A stretch of DNA of 64,000 nt from Corynebacterium ulceribovis DSM 45146 (GTDB lineage: Bacteria; Actinomycetota; Actinomycetes; Mycobacteriales; Mycobacteriaceae): positions 497,449-561,448 of the forward strand of contig NZ_AQUY01000001.1 in assembly GCF_000372445.1 (NCBI RefSeq), read 5' to 3'. Positions 25,716-34,519 of the stretch are shown here, one piece after another (within the stretch, counting starts at the first letter, position 1; each line of letters starts with the position of its first letter). The notes beneath the pieces were generated by a model. It was not told the DNA's origin and ran no database searches. It saw only the letters and a list, made by a program, of their open reading frames with translations. Both the position numbers and the translations under genes were made by a program.

Positions 25716-26417
25716 ATGTCAACAATTCCAGACCTCGATACTTCCAATATCCACCGTGTTCTTGTCGTTGTTGCCCACCCTGACGATGCCGAGTATGGCC
25801 TGTCCGCTGCAGTATCTCTTTGGACTGACACCAATATCACCGTCGACTATCTGCTTCTGACCAAGGGGGAAGCCGGGATTCGACATCTGCCGCCCGAAAA
25901 ATGCGCCCCAATCCGTCGACAAGAACAGCAAGCTGCCTGTGACACGGTAGGGGTCCAGGACCTGACCATGCTGAATTTCCCGGACGGACAGCTGGTGTAT
26001 AGCTTGGAGCTGCGCAAAGCCATTGCGAAACACATTCGGCAGCGCAAACCGGACACAGTCATCATCGCCAACTTTGACGTCGAGGCCTACGGCTCTTACA
26101 ACCAGGCTGACCACCGGGTTGCCGGGCTGGCCACCATCGATGCCGTCCGCGATGCGGATAACCCGTGGCTTTTTACCGATTTGGGCTTAGCGACGCATAA
26201 AGCCACTCGGATGCTGGTGGCCAACTCTGCGGAACCGACGCATCGGCAGACTGTAGATGAGGCGCACGTGGCGAAGGGAATCAAGTCCCTGGCATGTCAC
26301 AAAGTGTATTTCGAAGCGCTGCCAGACCATCCCGCTGCGGAGGAATTTATCCCTATGATGTTGCAGCAGGACGATGGGGCAAAAGCGGTGCTATTTCGGG
26401 TTTTTGACCCGGTATAA
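25716..26417 (+). CDS. PIG-L family (LmbE-like) deacetylase
   Basis: 233 residues. VLVVVAHPDDAEYGLSAAV near residues 14-32 carries the zinc-binding A-H-P-D-D motif, LLLTKGEAG follows, and NQADHRVAGLATIDAVRD near 129-146 supplies the second histidine of the metal site. The family removes N-acetyl groups from sugars and related molecules. It differs from the MshB gene at 56985 in length and in the second motif (NQADH rather than GHPDH), so it is a separate deacetylase of unknown substrate. The start ATG has TAGGCT 6 bases upstream and no ribosome site. It is divergent from the lipoprotein gene. Confidence 0.8.
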   Translation: MSTIPDLDTSNIHRVLVVVAHPDDAEYGLSAAVSLWTDTNITVDYLLLTKGEAGIRHLPPEKCAPIRRQEQQAACDTVGVQDLTMLNFPDGQLVYSLELRKAIAKHIRQRKPDTVIIANFDVEAYGSYNQADHRVAGLATIDAVRDADNPWLFTDLGLATHKATRMLVANSAEPTHRQTVDEAHVAKGIKSLACHKVYFEALPDHPAAEEFIPMMLQQDDGAKAVLFRVFDPV

Positions 26418-26554
26418 AGGTGGGGTAGTGCCGGGAGTAGCACTCCTGCCACAAAAGTGGGGGTGCTAACTTTTCAGTTTTCGGTGAGACCTACGACACG
26501 TGATGTTAACTTAAGTGCAATTAAGAAAACCCCTAACTGACTCGGAGGTCGAAA

Positions 26555-28135
26555 ATGGCACACGGTAAAAAGGTGCTCGGTTTTCTTGCCGCAATTGTCA
26601 TGTCGCTAGGCGTGACAGCTTGCTCAAGTGGAGATAACAGCTCCGACGGCGAGAACTATGTCCTGGCATATGGTGTTGAACCACAAAACAAGCTCATCCC
26701 ATCTAATACCAACGAAGTTGGCGGCGGCCGTCTCGTCGACCTGCTGTACTCCGGCCTGACCTACTACGACAAAGACGGCAACACTCACAACGAGATGGCC
26801 GAGTCGATCGAGCCTGAAGGGGACACCAAGTACAAGGTGACCTTGAAGGACGACATCAAGTTCTCCGACGGCACTCCAGTCAAGGCAGACAACTTTGTCA
26901 ATGCCTGGAACAAGGGCATGGAAGAGTCCCACTTGTCGGCCTACTTCTACGAGCCAATTAAGGGCTTCGAAGAAGGCAAGGACAAGATGGAAGGCCTCAC
27001 TGTTCAGGATGACAAGACCTTCACCATCGAACTGAACCAGCCAGAAGCGGACTTCCCAACCCGCCTGGGTTACTCGGCTTTCTTCCCACTGAAGGATGAA
27101 GCGCTGGATGACCTCGATGGCTTCGGCGAAAAGCCAATCGGTAACGGTCCATACAAGCTGGAATCCTGGAACCACAACCAGGACGCGCTGCTGGTGCCTA
27201 ACCCGGAATACAAGGGTGACCGCGAAGCGAAGAATGATGGCATCAAGTTCGTCTTCTACGCCCAGGTTGACGCTGCTTACAACGACCTGCTGGCCGGCAA
27301 CCTCGATGTTCTTGAGACCGTCCCAGAAAGCGCCTTCACCACCTTCGAAAACGAACTTGGTGACCGCGCTGTGAACAAACCATCGGCTATCTTCCAGTCC
27401 TTCACCATTCCAGAGCGTGCAAAGCACTTCTCTGGTGAAGAAGGCAAGCTGCGTCGCCAAGCACTGTCTTTGGCTATCAACCGTGACGAAATCACCGACG
27501 TGATTTTCCAGGGCACCCGCACCCCTGCGAAGGACTTCTCTTCGCCAGTGCTGCCAGGCTACGACGAGAACATCAAGGGCAATGAGATCCTGAGCTACGA
27601 CGCTGAAAAGGCGAAGAAGCTGTGGGCTGACGCCGACAAGATTGCACCATTCACCGGTGAGTTCAAGCTGTCCTACAACGCTGACGGTGGCCACCAGGCA
27701 TGGGTCGACGCGACTGTGAACTCCATCAGCAACACCCTGGGCATTAAGGCTGTGGGTAACCCATACCCAGACTTCAAGTCTTTCCGCGATGACATCACCC
27801 AGGGCAAGATTGACGGCGCCTTCCGCACCGGCTGGCAGGCCGACTACCCATCGGAAGGCAACTTCTTGGAGCCGCTGTACGCAACTGGTGGCGGTTCCAA
27901 CGACGGTAAGTACTCCAACAAGGACTTCGACGCGAAGCTGAAGGAAGCTGCTGGTTCGGATTCCCCAGAAGAAGCAGCGAAGATCTACAACGAAGCGCAG
28001 GAAATCCTGATGCAGGATCTGCCAGCTATTCCAACCTGGTATGCGAACACCACCGGTGGCTCCAGCGACAAGGTCGAAGACGTTGTCTTCAGCTGGAAGG
28101 AACAGCCGCTGTACTACCAGATCACCAAGAAGTAG
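26555..28135 (+). CDS. Peptide ABC transporter substrate-binding lipoprotein (family 5)
   Basis: 526 residues. The signal sequence ends at lipobox VTAC (Cys about 23), then a family-5 extracellular binding protein: NYVLAYGVEPQNKLIPSNTNEVGG, LVDLLYSGLTYYDKDG, KVTLKDDIKFSDGTPVKADNFVNAWN near residue 90-115, RRQALSLAINRDEITDVIFQGTRTPA near 300 and GWQADYPSEGNFLEPLY near 430. Such proteins capture oligopeptides or dipeptides outside the cell for the permease genes that follow. Codons are strongly biased, as in highly expressed genes. CGGAGG precedes the ATG. A stable hairpin 25 bases past the stop separates it from the permease genes and may let it be made in excess. Confidence 0.92.
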   Translation: MAHGKKVLGFLAAIVMSLGVTACSSGDNSSDGENYVLAYGVEPQNKLIPSNTNEVGGGRLVDLLYSGLTYYDKDGNTHNEMAESIEPEGDTKYKVTLKDDIKFSDGTPVKADNFVNAWNKGMEESHLSAYFYEPIKGFEEGKDKMEGLTVQDDKTFTIELNQPEADFPTRLGYSAFFPLKDEALDDLDGFGEKPIGNGPYKLESWNHNQDALLVPNPEYKGDREAKNDGIKFVFYAQVDAAYNDLLAGNLDVLETVPESAFTTFENELGDRAVNKPSAIFQSFTIPERAKHFSGEEGKLRRQALSLAINRDEITDVIFQGTRTPAKDFSSPVLPGYDENIKGNEILSYDAEKAKKLWADADKIAPFTGEFKLSYNADGGHQAWVDATVNSISNTLGIKAVGNPYPDFKSFRDDITQGKIDGAFRTGWQADYPSEGNFLEPLYATGGGSNDGKYSNKDFDAKLKEAAGSDSPEEAAKIYNEAQEILMQDLPAIPTWYANTTGGSSDKVEDVVFSWKEQPLYYQITKK

Positions 28136-28159
28136 TTGTCTAGCAGCTACTGATGCGCC

Positions 28160-28194
28160 AGCCCTACACCGCGACGAGTGCGCGGGGTAGGGCT
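28160..28194 (+). other. Intercistronic hairpin after the binding-protein gene
   Basis: AGCCCTAC-A-CCGCG pairs with CGCGG-G-GTAGGGCT around a 7-base loop: 13 pairs with one mismatch. No T run follows, so it looks like an RNA-stabilising or attenuating hairpin rather than a full terminator. Confidence 0.75.
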
Positions 28195-28229
28195 AGACAT
28201 CTTTAATCCCCTTTACCCAAGGAATCACT

Positions 28230-29156
28230 ATGTTGCGCTATATCGGGCGCCGAGTATTGCAGATGATCCCCGTATTCATCGGGGCAACCCTGCTCATCTA
28301 CGCAATGGTCTTCCTCATGCCTGGCGACCCTGTCCAAGCTCTTGGTGGCGAACGCGGCCTCACAGAAGCCGCTCGTGCCCGCATTGAAGCTGAATACAAC
28401 CTGGATAAACCATTTATCGTCCAGTACCTGCTGTATCTCAAAGGCATCCTCACTCTCGACTTCGGCACCACCTTCTCTGGTCAGCCGGTTGCCGATGTGA
28501 TGGCCCGTGCCTTCCCCGTCACGTTTAAGTTGGCGGCAATGGCACTGCTGTTTGAAGCCATCTTCGGCATCTTCTTCGGTGTCATCGCCGGTGTGCGCCG
28601 CGGCGGATTTTTCGACTCCACTGTCCTGGTGCTGTCGCTGCTGGTTATTGCGGTACCAAGCTTTGTCATTGGTTTCGTTTTGCAGTACCTCATCGGCGTG
28701 AAGTGGAGCCTGTTGCCGGTCACAGTCGGCAGTAACGAATCCTTTACCGCACTGCTGATGCCAGCGGTGGTGCTGGGCGCGGTCTCCTTTGCCTACGTGT
28801 TGCGGCTGACTCGCCAGTCGGTGAGCGAAAACCTCACCGCAGACTATGTGCGCACTGCCCGGGCGAAAGGCCTGTCTGGCCGCCGCGTCATGGGCCGCCA
28901 CGTACTGCGCAACTCTCTGATTCCAGTGACCACGTTCCTTGGAGCCGACCTTGGCGCGCTGATGGCTGGGGCAATTGTCACTGAAGGCATCTTCGCCATT
29001 AACGGTGTCGGCGGCACCATGTACCAGGCAATTATTAAGGGCGAACCAACCACCGTCGTGTCCATCACTACCGTTTTGGTGGTGGTGTACATTGTCGCCA
29101 ACCTGCTGGTGGACCTGGTTTACGCCGTGCTCGACCCAAGGATTCGCTATGCCTAA
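28230..29156 (+). CDS. Peptide ABC transporter permease, DppB/OppB type
   Basis: 308 residues with six helices, opening MLRYIGRRVLQMIPVFIGAT, then MPGDPVQALGGERGLTEAA and LDFGTTFSGQPV, typical of DppB. The cytoplasmic coupling (EAA) loop is YVRTARAKGLSGRRVMGRHVL near residues 208-228. With the next gene it forms the membrane channel of the importer. AAGGAA precedes the ATG. Its stop overlaps the start of the following permease by 8 bases. It works with the lipoprotein encoded upstream and the double ATPase downstream. Confidence 0.92.
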   Translation: MLRYIGRRVLQMIPVFIGATLLIYAMVFLMPGDPVQALGGERGLTEAARARIEAEYNLDKPFIVQYLLYLKGILTLDFGTTFSGQPVADVMARAFPVTFKLAAMALLFEAIFGIFFGVIAGVRRGGFFDSTVLVLSLLVIAVPSFVIGFVLQYLIGVKWSLLPVTVGSNESFTALLMPAVVLGAVSFAYVLRLTRQSVSENLTADYVRTARAKGLSGRRVMGRHVLRNSLIPVTTFLGADLGALMAGAIVTEGIFAINGVGGTMYQAIIKGEPTTVVSITTVLVVVYIVANLLVDLVYAVLDPRIRYA

Positions 29157-30114
29157 CTCATCGCCTAATCCACTCGACAACCCACGCCGCGGACAAGAAC
29201 TGTTCATCGCGGAAACCGATGAAACGGGCCTCGGCGCGGTTGACGCCGTCGCCGACGAGTCCGCACCGACGTCCGTGTGGCATGAAGCGTGGCGTTACCT
29301 GCGCCGCCGCCCATTGTTCTGGATTTCCACCGCTTTGATTCTGCTGGCCATTCTTATGGCCGCATTCCCGCAGCTGTTCACCAGCACCGATCCGAAGCTG
29401 TGCTCGCTGTCGAACTCCCTCGACGGCCCGCGGTCCGGCCACCCATTCGGTTTTGACCGGCAAGGCTGCGATATTTACGCCCGCACCATTTATGGTGCCC
29501 GCGCTTCGGTCACCGTCGGTGTGCTGACCACCGCATTGGTTGTCGTCATCGGCACCATTTTCGGCGCGCTTGCCGGTTTCTTCGGCGGTTTGTTGGACAC
29601 GTTGCTTTCCCGTGTCACGGATATTTTCTTCGCTATCCCGCTGGTGCTGGCAGCTATTGTCATCATGCAGGTCTTCAAGGAGCACCGCGATATTCTCACG
29701 GTGGTGCTCGTGTTGGGGCTGTTCGGCTGGCCAAACATTGCTCGTATTACCCGCGGCGCGGTGATGTCGGTGAAGAACGAAGAGTTTGTCACCGCAGCCC
29801 GGTCGCTGGGCGCATCCCGGTTCCGGATTCTGCGCAGCCACATCATGCCGAACGCGGCCGCACCAATCATGGTGTACGCAACTGTGGCGCTGGGCACGTT
29901 CATTGTTGCCGAAGCGACCCTGTCCTTCCTGGGCATCGGTCTGCCGCCGTCGGTCGTCAGCTGGGGCGGCGACATTTCGCAGGGGCAGGCCTCCCTGCGT
30001 ACCGCACCACAGGTGCTCTTCTACCCAGCTGGGGCCCTTGCTTTGACAGTCTTGAGCTTCATCATGCTTAGCGACGTTGTCCGCGACGCGTTGGACCCGA
30101 AAGCGAGGAAGTAA
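29149..30114 (+). CDS. Peptide ABC transporter permease, DppC/OppC type
   Basis: 321 residues. A hydrophilic N-terminus of about 45 residues leads to six helices. Between helices 1 and 2 lies HPFGFDRQGCDIYARTIYGAR, the DppC-type periplasmic segment, and the coupling loop is EEFVTAARSLGASRFRILRSHIMPNAA. GIGLPPSVVSWGGDISQGQ near residue 263 is typical of the family. The ATG at 29149 is used, since longer open frame to 28975 lies inside the previous gene. Its stop TAA shares one base with the start of the ATPase gene. Confidence 0.92.
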   Translation: MPNSSPNPLDNPRRGQELFIAETDETGLGAVDAVADESAPTSVWHEAWRYLRRRPLFWISTALILLAILMAAFPQLFTSTDPKLCSLSNSLDGPRSGHPFGFDRQGCDIYARTIYGARASVTVGVLTTALVVVIGTIFGALAGFFGGLLDTLLSRVTDIFFAIPLVLAAIVIMQVFKEHRDILTVVLVLGLFGWPNIARITRGAVMSVKNEEFVTAARSLGASRFRILRSHIMPNAAAPIMVYATVALGTFIVAEATLSFLGIGLPPSVVSWGGDISQGQASLRTAPQVLFYPAGALALTVLSFIMLSDVVRDALDPKARK

Positions 30115-31784
30115 TGTCTGACTCTCAGAACCAGCCATTGCTGGAAATGCGGGACGTCAAGGTCACGTTCACGACCTCGACTGGTGTCGTTGATGCGGTC
30201 CGCGGTATGAATATGACCATTTACCCAGGCCAAAAGATCGCCATTGTTGGTGAATCCGGCTCCGGTAAGTCCACCGCCGCCATGTCGATTTTGGGTCTGC
30301 TGCCGGGTACCGGCAAGGTCACCAGCGGCAAAATCCTTTTCGAAGGCGAAGAGATCTCCGGCTTGAATAACAAGCAGATGGAGAAAGTCCGCGGCACCCA
30401 GATCGGTCTGGTGCCGCAGGACCCAATGAGTAACCTCAACCCGGTCTGGCGCATTGGCAGTCAGGTCGCCGAGTCGTTGCGCGCTAATAATGTGGTGCCG
30501 AATTCGGAGGTCGGTAAGCGGGTGGAAGAACTGCTGGCTGAAGCTGGTTTGCCCGACCCTGCCCGCCAATCCCGTCAGTATCCGCACGAGTTTTCCGGCG
30601 GTATGCGCCAACGTGCCCTGATTGCGATTGGTTTGGCGGCCCGCCCGAAGCTCCTTATCGCAGATGAGCCAACGTCCGCGCTGGATGTGACCGTCCAAAA
30701 GCGCATCTTGGACCACCTGGAAACCTTGACCCAGGAGTTGGGCACCGCGGTACTGTTTATTACGCACGACCTGGGGTTGGCTGCGGAACGCGCCGATCAC
30801 CTTGTGGTGATGCACCGTGGCCGGGTGGTGGAATCGGGCCCTAGCTTGCAGATTCTGCGTAACCCGCAGCACCCGTACACTAAGCGGCTGGTCACGGCGG
30901 CGCCGTCGTTGGCGTCGGCACGTATTCAGTCGGCGTTGGCAGCTGGTGTGGAGACCACTGAGTTGATGGCGCATGGTGAGGCGGAGGAAAAGCCGGAAGT
31001 TATTCGGGTGGAAAACCTGACGAAGCAGTTCGGTGACAACCTCGCGGTCAATGACGTCAGTTTTACCTTGCGTAAGGGGACTACGTTGGCGCTGGTGGGT
31101 GAGTCCGGTTCGGGCAAATCTACCGTGGCGAATATGGTGCTGAACTTGCTGGATCCGACCAGCGGCAAGGTGTTCTACGAGGGCACGGACCTGTCGACGC
31201 TGAATAATAAGCAGCTGTTTGATATGCGCTGCAAGATGCAGGTGGTTTTCCAGAATCCGTATGGTTCGCTGGACCCGATGTATTCGGTGTACCGCTGTAT
31301 TGCCGAGCCGCTGGAGATTCACAAGGTCGGCAATCGGAAAGCGCGGGAGAAGCGGGTCGCGGAGCTGCTAGATATGGTGGCGTTGCCGCGGTCGGCGATG
31401 CGCCGCTTCCCGAATGAGCTCTCTGGTGGTCAGCGGCAGCGTGTGGCGATTGCCCGTGCGCTGGCGCTGAAACCGGAAGTGATTGTGCTGGATGAGGCAG
31501 TGTCGGCGCTGGACGTGCTAGTGCAGAACCAGATTCTGACGCTGCTGACGGACCTGCAGTCCGAACTCGGCCTGTCTTACTTGTTCATCACACATGACCT
31601 CGCGGTGGTGCGCCAAACCGCCGACGAGATTGTGGTGATGAAGCAGGGCGAGGTCGTGGAGCGCGGCGCGGCGGAGGACATTTTCGACCATCCACAGCAG
31701 GACTACACCCGCGACCTGATTAATTCGGTGCCTGGCCTGAACATTGAGCTGGGTACCGGTGAGGCGTTGGGATTGACCGAATAG
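30114..31784 (+). CDS. Peptide ABC transporter ATPase, fused DppD-DppF
   Basis: 556 residues with two complete ATP-binding cassettes in one chain. The first has Walker A GESGSGKST near residues 45-53, signature SGGMRQR near 161-167 and Walker B LLIADEPTSALD; the second has Walker A GESGSGKST near 329-337, signature SGGQRQR near 437-443 and Walker B VIVLDEAVSALD. Each is followed by FITHDL. In the second Walker B region the usual PTSALD is AVSALD, a mild change next to the catalytic glutamate. The fused form is common in actinobacteria. TAATG overlap couples it to the permease gene. It closes the importer operon. Confidence 0.93.
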   Translation: MSDSQNQPLLEMRDVKVTFTTSTGVVDAVRGMNMTIYPGQKIAIVGESGSGKSTAAMSILGLLPGTGKVTSGKILFEGEEISGLNNKQMEKVRGTQIGLVPQDPMSNLNPVWRIGSQVAESLRANNVVPNSEVGKRVEELLAEAGLPDPARQSRQYPHEFSGGMRQRALIAIGLAARPKLLIADEPTSALDVTVQKRILDHLETLTQELGTAVLFITHDLGLAAERADHLVVMHRGRVVESGPSLQILRNPQHPYTKRLVTAAPSLASARIQSALAAGVETTELMAHGEAEEKPEVIRVENLTKQFGDNLAVNDVSFTLRKGTTLALVGESGSGKSTVANMVLNLLDPTSGKVFYEGTDLSTLNNKQLFDMRCKMQVVFQNPYGSLDPMYSVYRCIAEPLEIHKVGNRKAREKRVAELLDMVALPRSAMRRFPNELSGGQRQRVAIARALALKPEVIVLDEAVSALDVLVQNQILTLLTDLQSELGLSYLFITHDLAVVRQTADEIVVMKQGEVVERGAAEDIFDHPQQDYTRDLINSVPGLNIELGTGEALGLTE

Positions 31785-31802
31785 CCCCCTTACGGGATCC
31801 GC

Positions 31803-32393
31803 CTAGCGCACGAGGGGAACGAAACGAAAACCACCATGCAACGTGGTCGTCGTTTCGCCCTCGGCGTTTTTGACAATCCGGTGCATTTTCCCCGCCACTG
31901 GAATCACAAGAATCCCGTTGGGTGCCAGTTGGTCCACGAGCTCTTCTGGGAGCTCGTGCGGTTCGGCGGATACCAAAATCCGATCGAAAGGGCCCTCGTC
32001 ACTAAGCCCAAATTGCCCGCGGATGGCGGGGCGGATTTCTGCCTGCGCCAACCCCTGCCGCGCTAAATTCTCCTGGCCAAAGCGCACGAGGTCAGCGAGG
32101 CGTTCGACACCAATAACCTGCCCGGATTCGCCCACCAAATGCGCGAGGAGGGCAGTGGTCCACCCCGAACCGGAACCAACATCCAAGACTTTGTGCCCAG
32201 GCTGGGCGTCTAAAAGGTCCAGCATGAATGCCACAGTTGAGGGCTGCGAATTGGTCTGACCGTGGCCAATCGCCAACGGCGCATCAATGTGGTGCTGCGC
32301 GCGGTTGGTTTCATGGAGGAATTCTTGGCGCGGCACCTGTGCCATTAGCTGGGTAATTTTGTCGGAGGGCTGGTCGAATTTTGCGAAAGTCAT
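31803..32393 (-). CDS. Protein-L-isoaspartate O-methyltransferase-like SAM methyltransferase
   Basis: 196 residues. VPRQEFLHETNRAQHHIDAPLAIGHGQTNSQPSTVAFMLDLL matches the N-terminal region of Pcm, where the methyl acceptor enters. VLDVGSGSGWTTALLAHLVG near residues 69-88 is the SAM-binding motif I, followed by VIGVERLADLV and ILVSAEPHELPEELVDQLAPNG. Pcm methylates isoaspartyl residues for repair of aged protein. The acidic VSAEPHELP in place of the common VTAAAPEIP is a family variant, so the acceptor is not certain. It begins 2 bases after the stop of the gamma-carbonic-anhydrase-like gene, so they form an operon. Converges on the ABC operon. Confidence 0.75.
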   Translation of the reverse strand: MTFAKFDQPSDKITQLMAQVPRQEFLHETNRAQHHIDAPLAIGHGQTNSQPSTVAFMLDLLDAQPGHKVLDVGSGSGWTTALLAHLVGESGQVIGVERLADLVRFGQENLARQGLAQAEIRPAIRGQFGLSDEGPFDRILVSAEPHELPEELVDQLAPNGILVIPVAGKMHRIVKNAEGETTTTLHGGFRFVPLVR

Positions 32394-32395
32394 AG

Positions 32396-32944
32396 CTACT
32401 CAAACAATGTCTCGGACAGCGGAATTGGGGTCAGGTCGCGGTGCGCGCGGGAGGTCTCGACGTAGCGGCCCGCATGTGCAATGAACTTCTCGGCAGCATC
32501 TAGGCCGAGCTCACGCCGTACCTTAGCAGGCACCCCGGCAGCCAAACTGTGCGCCGGAATCTCCTGGCCCTCCAGCACCACCGCACCGGCGGCAACCAAA
32601 CTGCCGGAACCAACGACAGAGCCAGACAGCAGCGCCGATTTCATGCCAATCAGCGTCGCATCATGCACCGTGGTGCCGTGGATGAGGGCCATGTGGCCGA
32701 CGGTGACATCGTCGCCGAGGGTGGTCGGGGCGTCAGAGTCGACGTGAATGGTGCTGTTGTCCTGGATATTGGTGCGCGCGCCAATGCGAATCTGGTTTAC
32801 ATCGCCGCGCAGCACACAGCCGTAAAAGACCGAGGCATCCGGACCAATTTCCACGTCACCAATGATGGTGGCGCCAGGGGCAATCCAAGCCGTGCGGTGA
32901 ATGCGCGGCGTTTTTCCGTTGAAAGGCAGAATCAGTGGCTCCAT
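32396..32944 (-). CDS. Gamma-carbonic-anhydrase-like hexapeptide-repeat protein
   Basis: 182 residues of left-handed beta-helix with hexapeptide repeats: APGATIIGDVEIGPDASVFYG, LRGDVNQIRIGARTNIQDNSTIH, VTVGHMALIHGTTV and LIGMKSALLSGSVV. The metal histidines of gamma carbonic anhydrases are seen in NSTIHVD, VGHMALIHG. It is close to the YrdA/PaaY/CaiE group, whose members bind zinc and may have carbonic anhydrase or CoA-thioester-related roles. A helical tail (AEKFIAHAGRYVETSRAHR) closes it. ATG at 32944. It lies in an operon with the methyltransferase gene downstream, on the same strand as glpD. Confidence 0.85.
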   Translation of the reverse strand: MEPLILPFNGKTPRIHRTAWIAPGATIIGDVEIGPDASVFYGCVLRGDVNQIRIGARTNIQDNSTIHVDSDAPTTLGDDVTVGHMALIHGTTVHDATLIGMKSALLSGSVVGSGSLVAAGAVVLEGQEIPAHSLAAGVPAKVRRELGLDAAEKFIAHAGRYVETSRAHRDLTPIPLSETLFE

Positions 32945-32960
32945 GCCCCAAGTTTGCCAC

Positions 32961-34505
32961 CTAAATCAGCGCAATGGCCTCGTTTGCGCAAGCTTCTGCC
33001 TTAGCGCGATCCGCCGGCACCAACCCAAGGCGGCAGCGGCGGTCCACAATATCGTCAACGGTCAGCGCGCCCTCATGGGTGACGTACCAAGAAAACTCGG
33101 CGCGCAGCACATCAAGGCCCTCCGCAACCGGTTCTTCCGGCCGGTCCAACAAACACTCATCGAGCACCGTTTTGGCTTCACTGCCATAGCGCTGCGCCAA
33201 CTGCGGTGGGATGCCGGTGGCAGGTTTGTCATCGCGCAGCCCCTGCGCTCCCACTAGGCCAATCCGATCCGTGAAGCAGTCCGCGACCGTTGCCCCCAGG
33301 CGCTCAACGACCTTGTCGACGGTTTGCTCTGCCATCAGGCGGTATTCAGTGAGTTTTCCGCCAGTGATGGTGATCAAACCAGTGTCATCAACGACCAACG
33401 CATGTTCGCGGGACAAGTCCGCTGTATGGCCTTCACCTGCATCAATGAGCGGCCGCAGCCCAGCAAACGCGCCATCAATATCTGCGCGAGTCAGCGGTGT
33501 CTCCAACGCTGGGTTCACCACATCAAGCAGGAAGTCAATGTCTTCCTCCGGAACCTCTGGCACATCTGGAATTGGACCCGGCGCATCCTCATCGGTCAAA
33601 CCGATATAGACCCGACCGTGCGGCGCCGGCAAGATAAAGCAGAATCGGTTGGTGTGGCCGGGCACCGGAACCGTCAGCGCACCCGTTGGGTTACCCAGCT
33701 TGTCCGCTGCAACAACCAGGTGGGTGCCGCGGGATGGCCGGACCTTGATATTGCTGGCCAAGTCACCGGCCCACACCCCGGTGGCATTGACCACCGCGCG
33801 CGGAGTCAGCGACAAGGTGTCGCCAGTCAGCTCATCGCGCAGTTCGGCAGTGGTGCCGGTCGCCGACACTGCGCGCACATGGGTGAGCACTTTTGCGCCG
33901 TAGCCAGCGGCGGTTCGGGCAATCGCCGTGACTAGGCGCGCATCGTCGACTAGTTGGCCATCATGGTTGACGTAACCGAACCGTAGGCCGTCCATTTTCA
34001 CCGTCGGTGACAGTTCCTGCACCGATTCGGCTTTGACAGTTTTTGACCACGGCAGGGTAGAAGTTTTCGTCGCTGCCAATACTCGAAGGGCGTCGCCAGC
34101 AATGAACCCGAGCCGCGGCAGCACCTTATTCGCGATCGAGTACTCCTTGCGCACCGGCACTACCTGCGGCAGTGCGCGCGTTAGGTGCGGGGCAGTGGTC
34201 TCCATCAAGATGCCGCGTTCGCGGGCGCTGCGCCGGGCAATTCCGACATTTCCGGAAGCCAGATAGCGCAGGCCGCCATGTGCGAGTTTGGAGGACCAGC
34301 GGGAAGTGCCAAACGCTAGGTCGTGGGCGTCAATAAGCACAACGTCAAGGCCACGGGACGCAGCATCAAGGGCAATCCCGGCGCCGGTGATGCCGGCACC
34401 GATGACCAATAAATCGATGTCTTTGCTCTGCGCGGCGGCGTCGGCCAGGCTGTTCCAGTCGGCGGTGCGGCGGGCGGCGTTCAGTGCAGTGGAGTGCGGG
34501 TACAT
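32961..34505 (-). CDS. glpD: Glycerol-3-phosphate dehydrogenase, FAD-dependent
   Basis: 514 residues. DLLVIGAGITGAGIALDAASRGLDV (FAD dinucleotide fold; GAGITG at about 36-41) is followed by SRWSSKLAHGGLRYL near residue 73, RGTHLVVAADKLG near 265, and FILPAPHGRVYIGLTDED, all GlpD marks. The C-terminal helical domain is present (DKVVERLGATVADC..., VDDIVDRRCRLGL). The enzyme oxidises sn-glycerol-3-phosphate to dihydroxyacetone phosphate at the membrane and passes electrons to menaquinone. ATG at 34505 rather than the TTG at 34511. It starts 14 bases after the stop of the alkyl-DHAP-synthase-like gene, so both are probably co-transcribed, suggesting a shared glycerolipid role. Confidence 0.94.
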   Translation of the reverse strand: MYPHSTALNAARRTADWNSLADAAAQSKDIDLLVIGAGITGAGIALDAASRGLDVVLIDAHDLAFGTSRWSSKLAHGGLRYLASGNVGIARRSARERGILMETTAPHLTRALPQVVPVRKEYSIANKVLPRLGFIAGDALRVLAATKTSTLPWSKTVKAESVQELSPTVKMDGLRFGYVNHDGQLVDDARLVTAIARTAAGYGAKVLTHVRAVSATGTTAELRDELTGDTLSLTPRAVVNATGVWAGDLASNIKVRPSRGTHLVVAADKLGNPTGALTVPVPGHTNRFCFILPAPHGRVYIGLTDEDAPGPIPDVPEVPEEDIDFLLDVVNPALETPLTRADIDGAFAGLRPLIDAGEGHTADLSREHALVVDDTGLITITGGKLTEYRLMAEQTVDKVVERLGATVADCFTDRIGLVGAQGLRDDKPATGIPPQLAQRYGSEAKTVLDECLLDRPEEPVAEGLDVLRAEFSWYVTHEGALTVDDIVDRRCRLGLVPADRAKAEACANEAIALI

Positions 34506-34519
34506 CAGCAATTGCCTTC

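Noticed and set aside
26624-27694. 356-codon reverse frame opposite the peptide-binding lipoprotein
   Set aside because: Antisense shadow without family resemblance; the forward gene has signal peptide and full family-5 fold.
28203-29207. 334-codon reverse frame opposite the DppB-type gene, and similar ones at 29158-30138 and 30021-31322
   Set aside because: All are antisense shadows of strongly biased ABC genes, with compositions rich in Gln, His and Arg and no ribosome sites.
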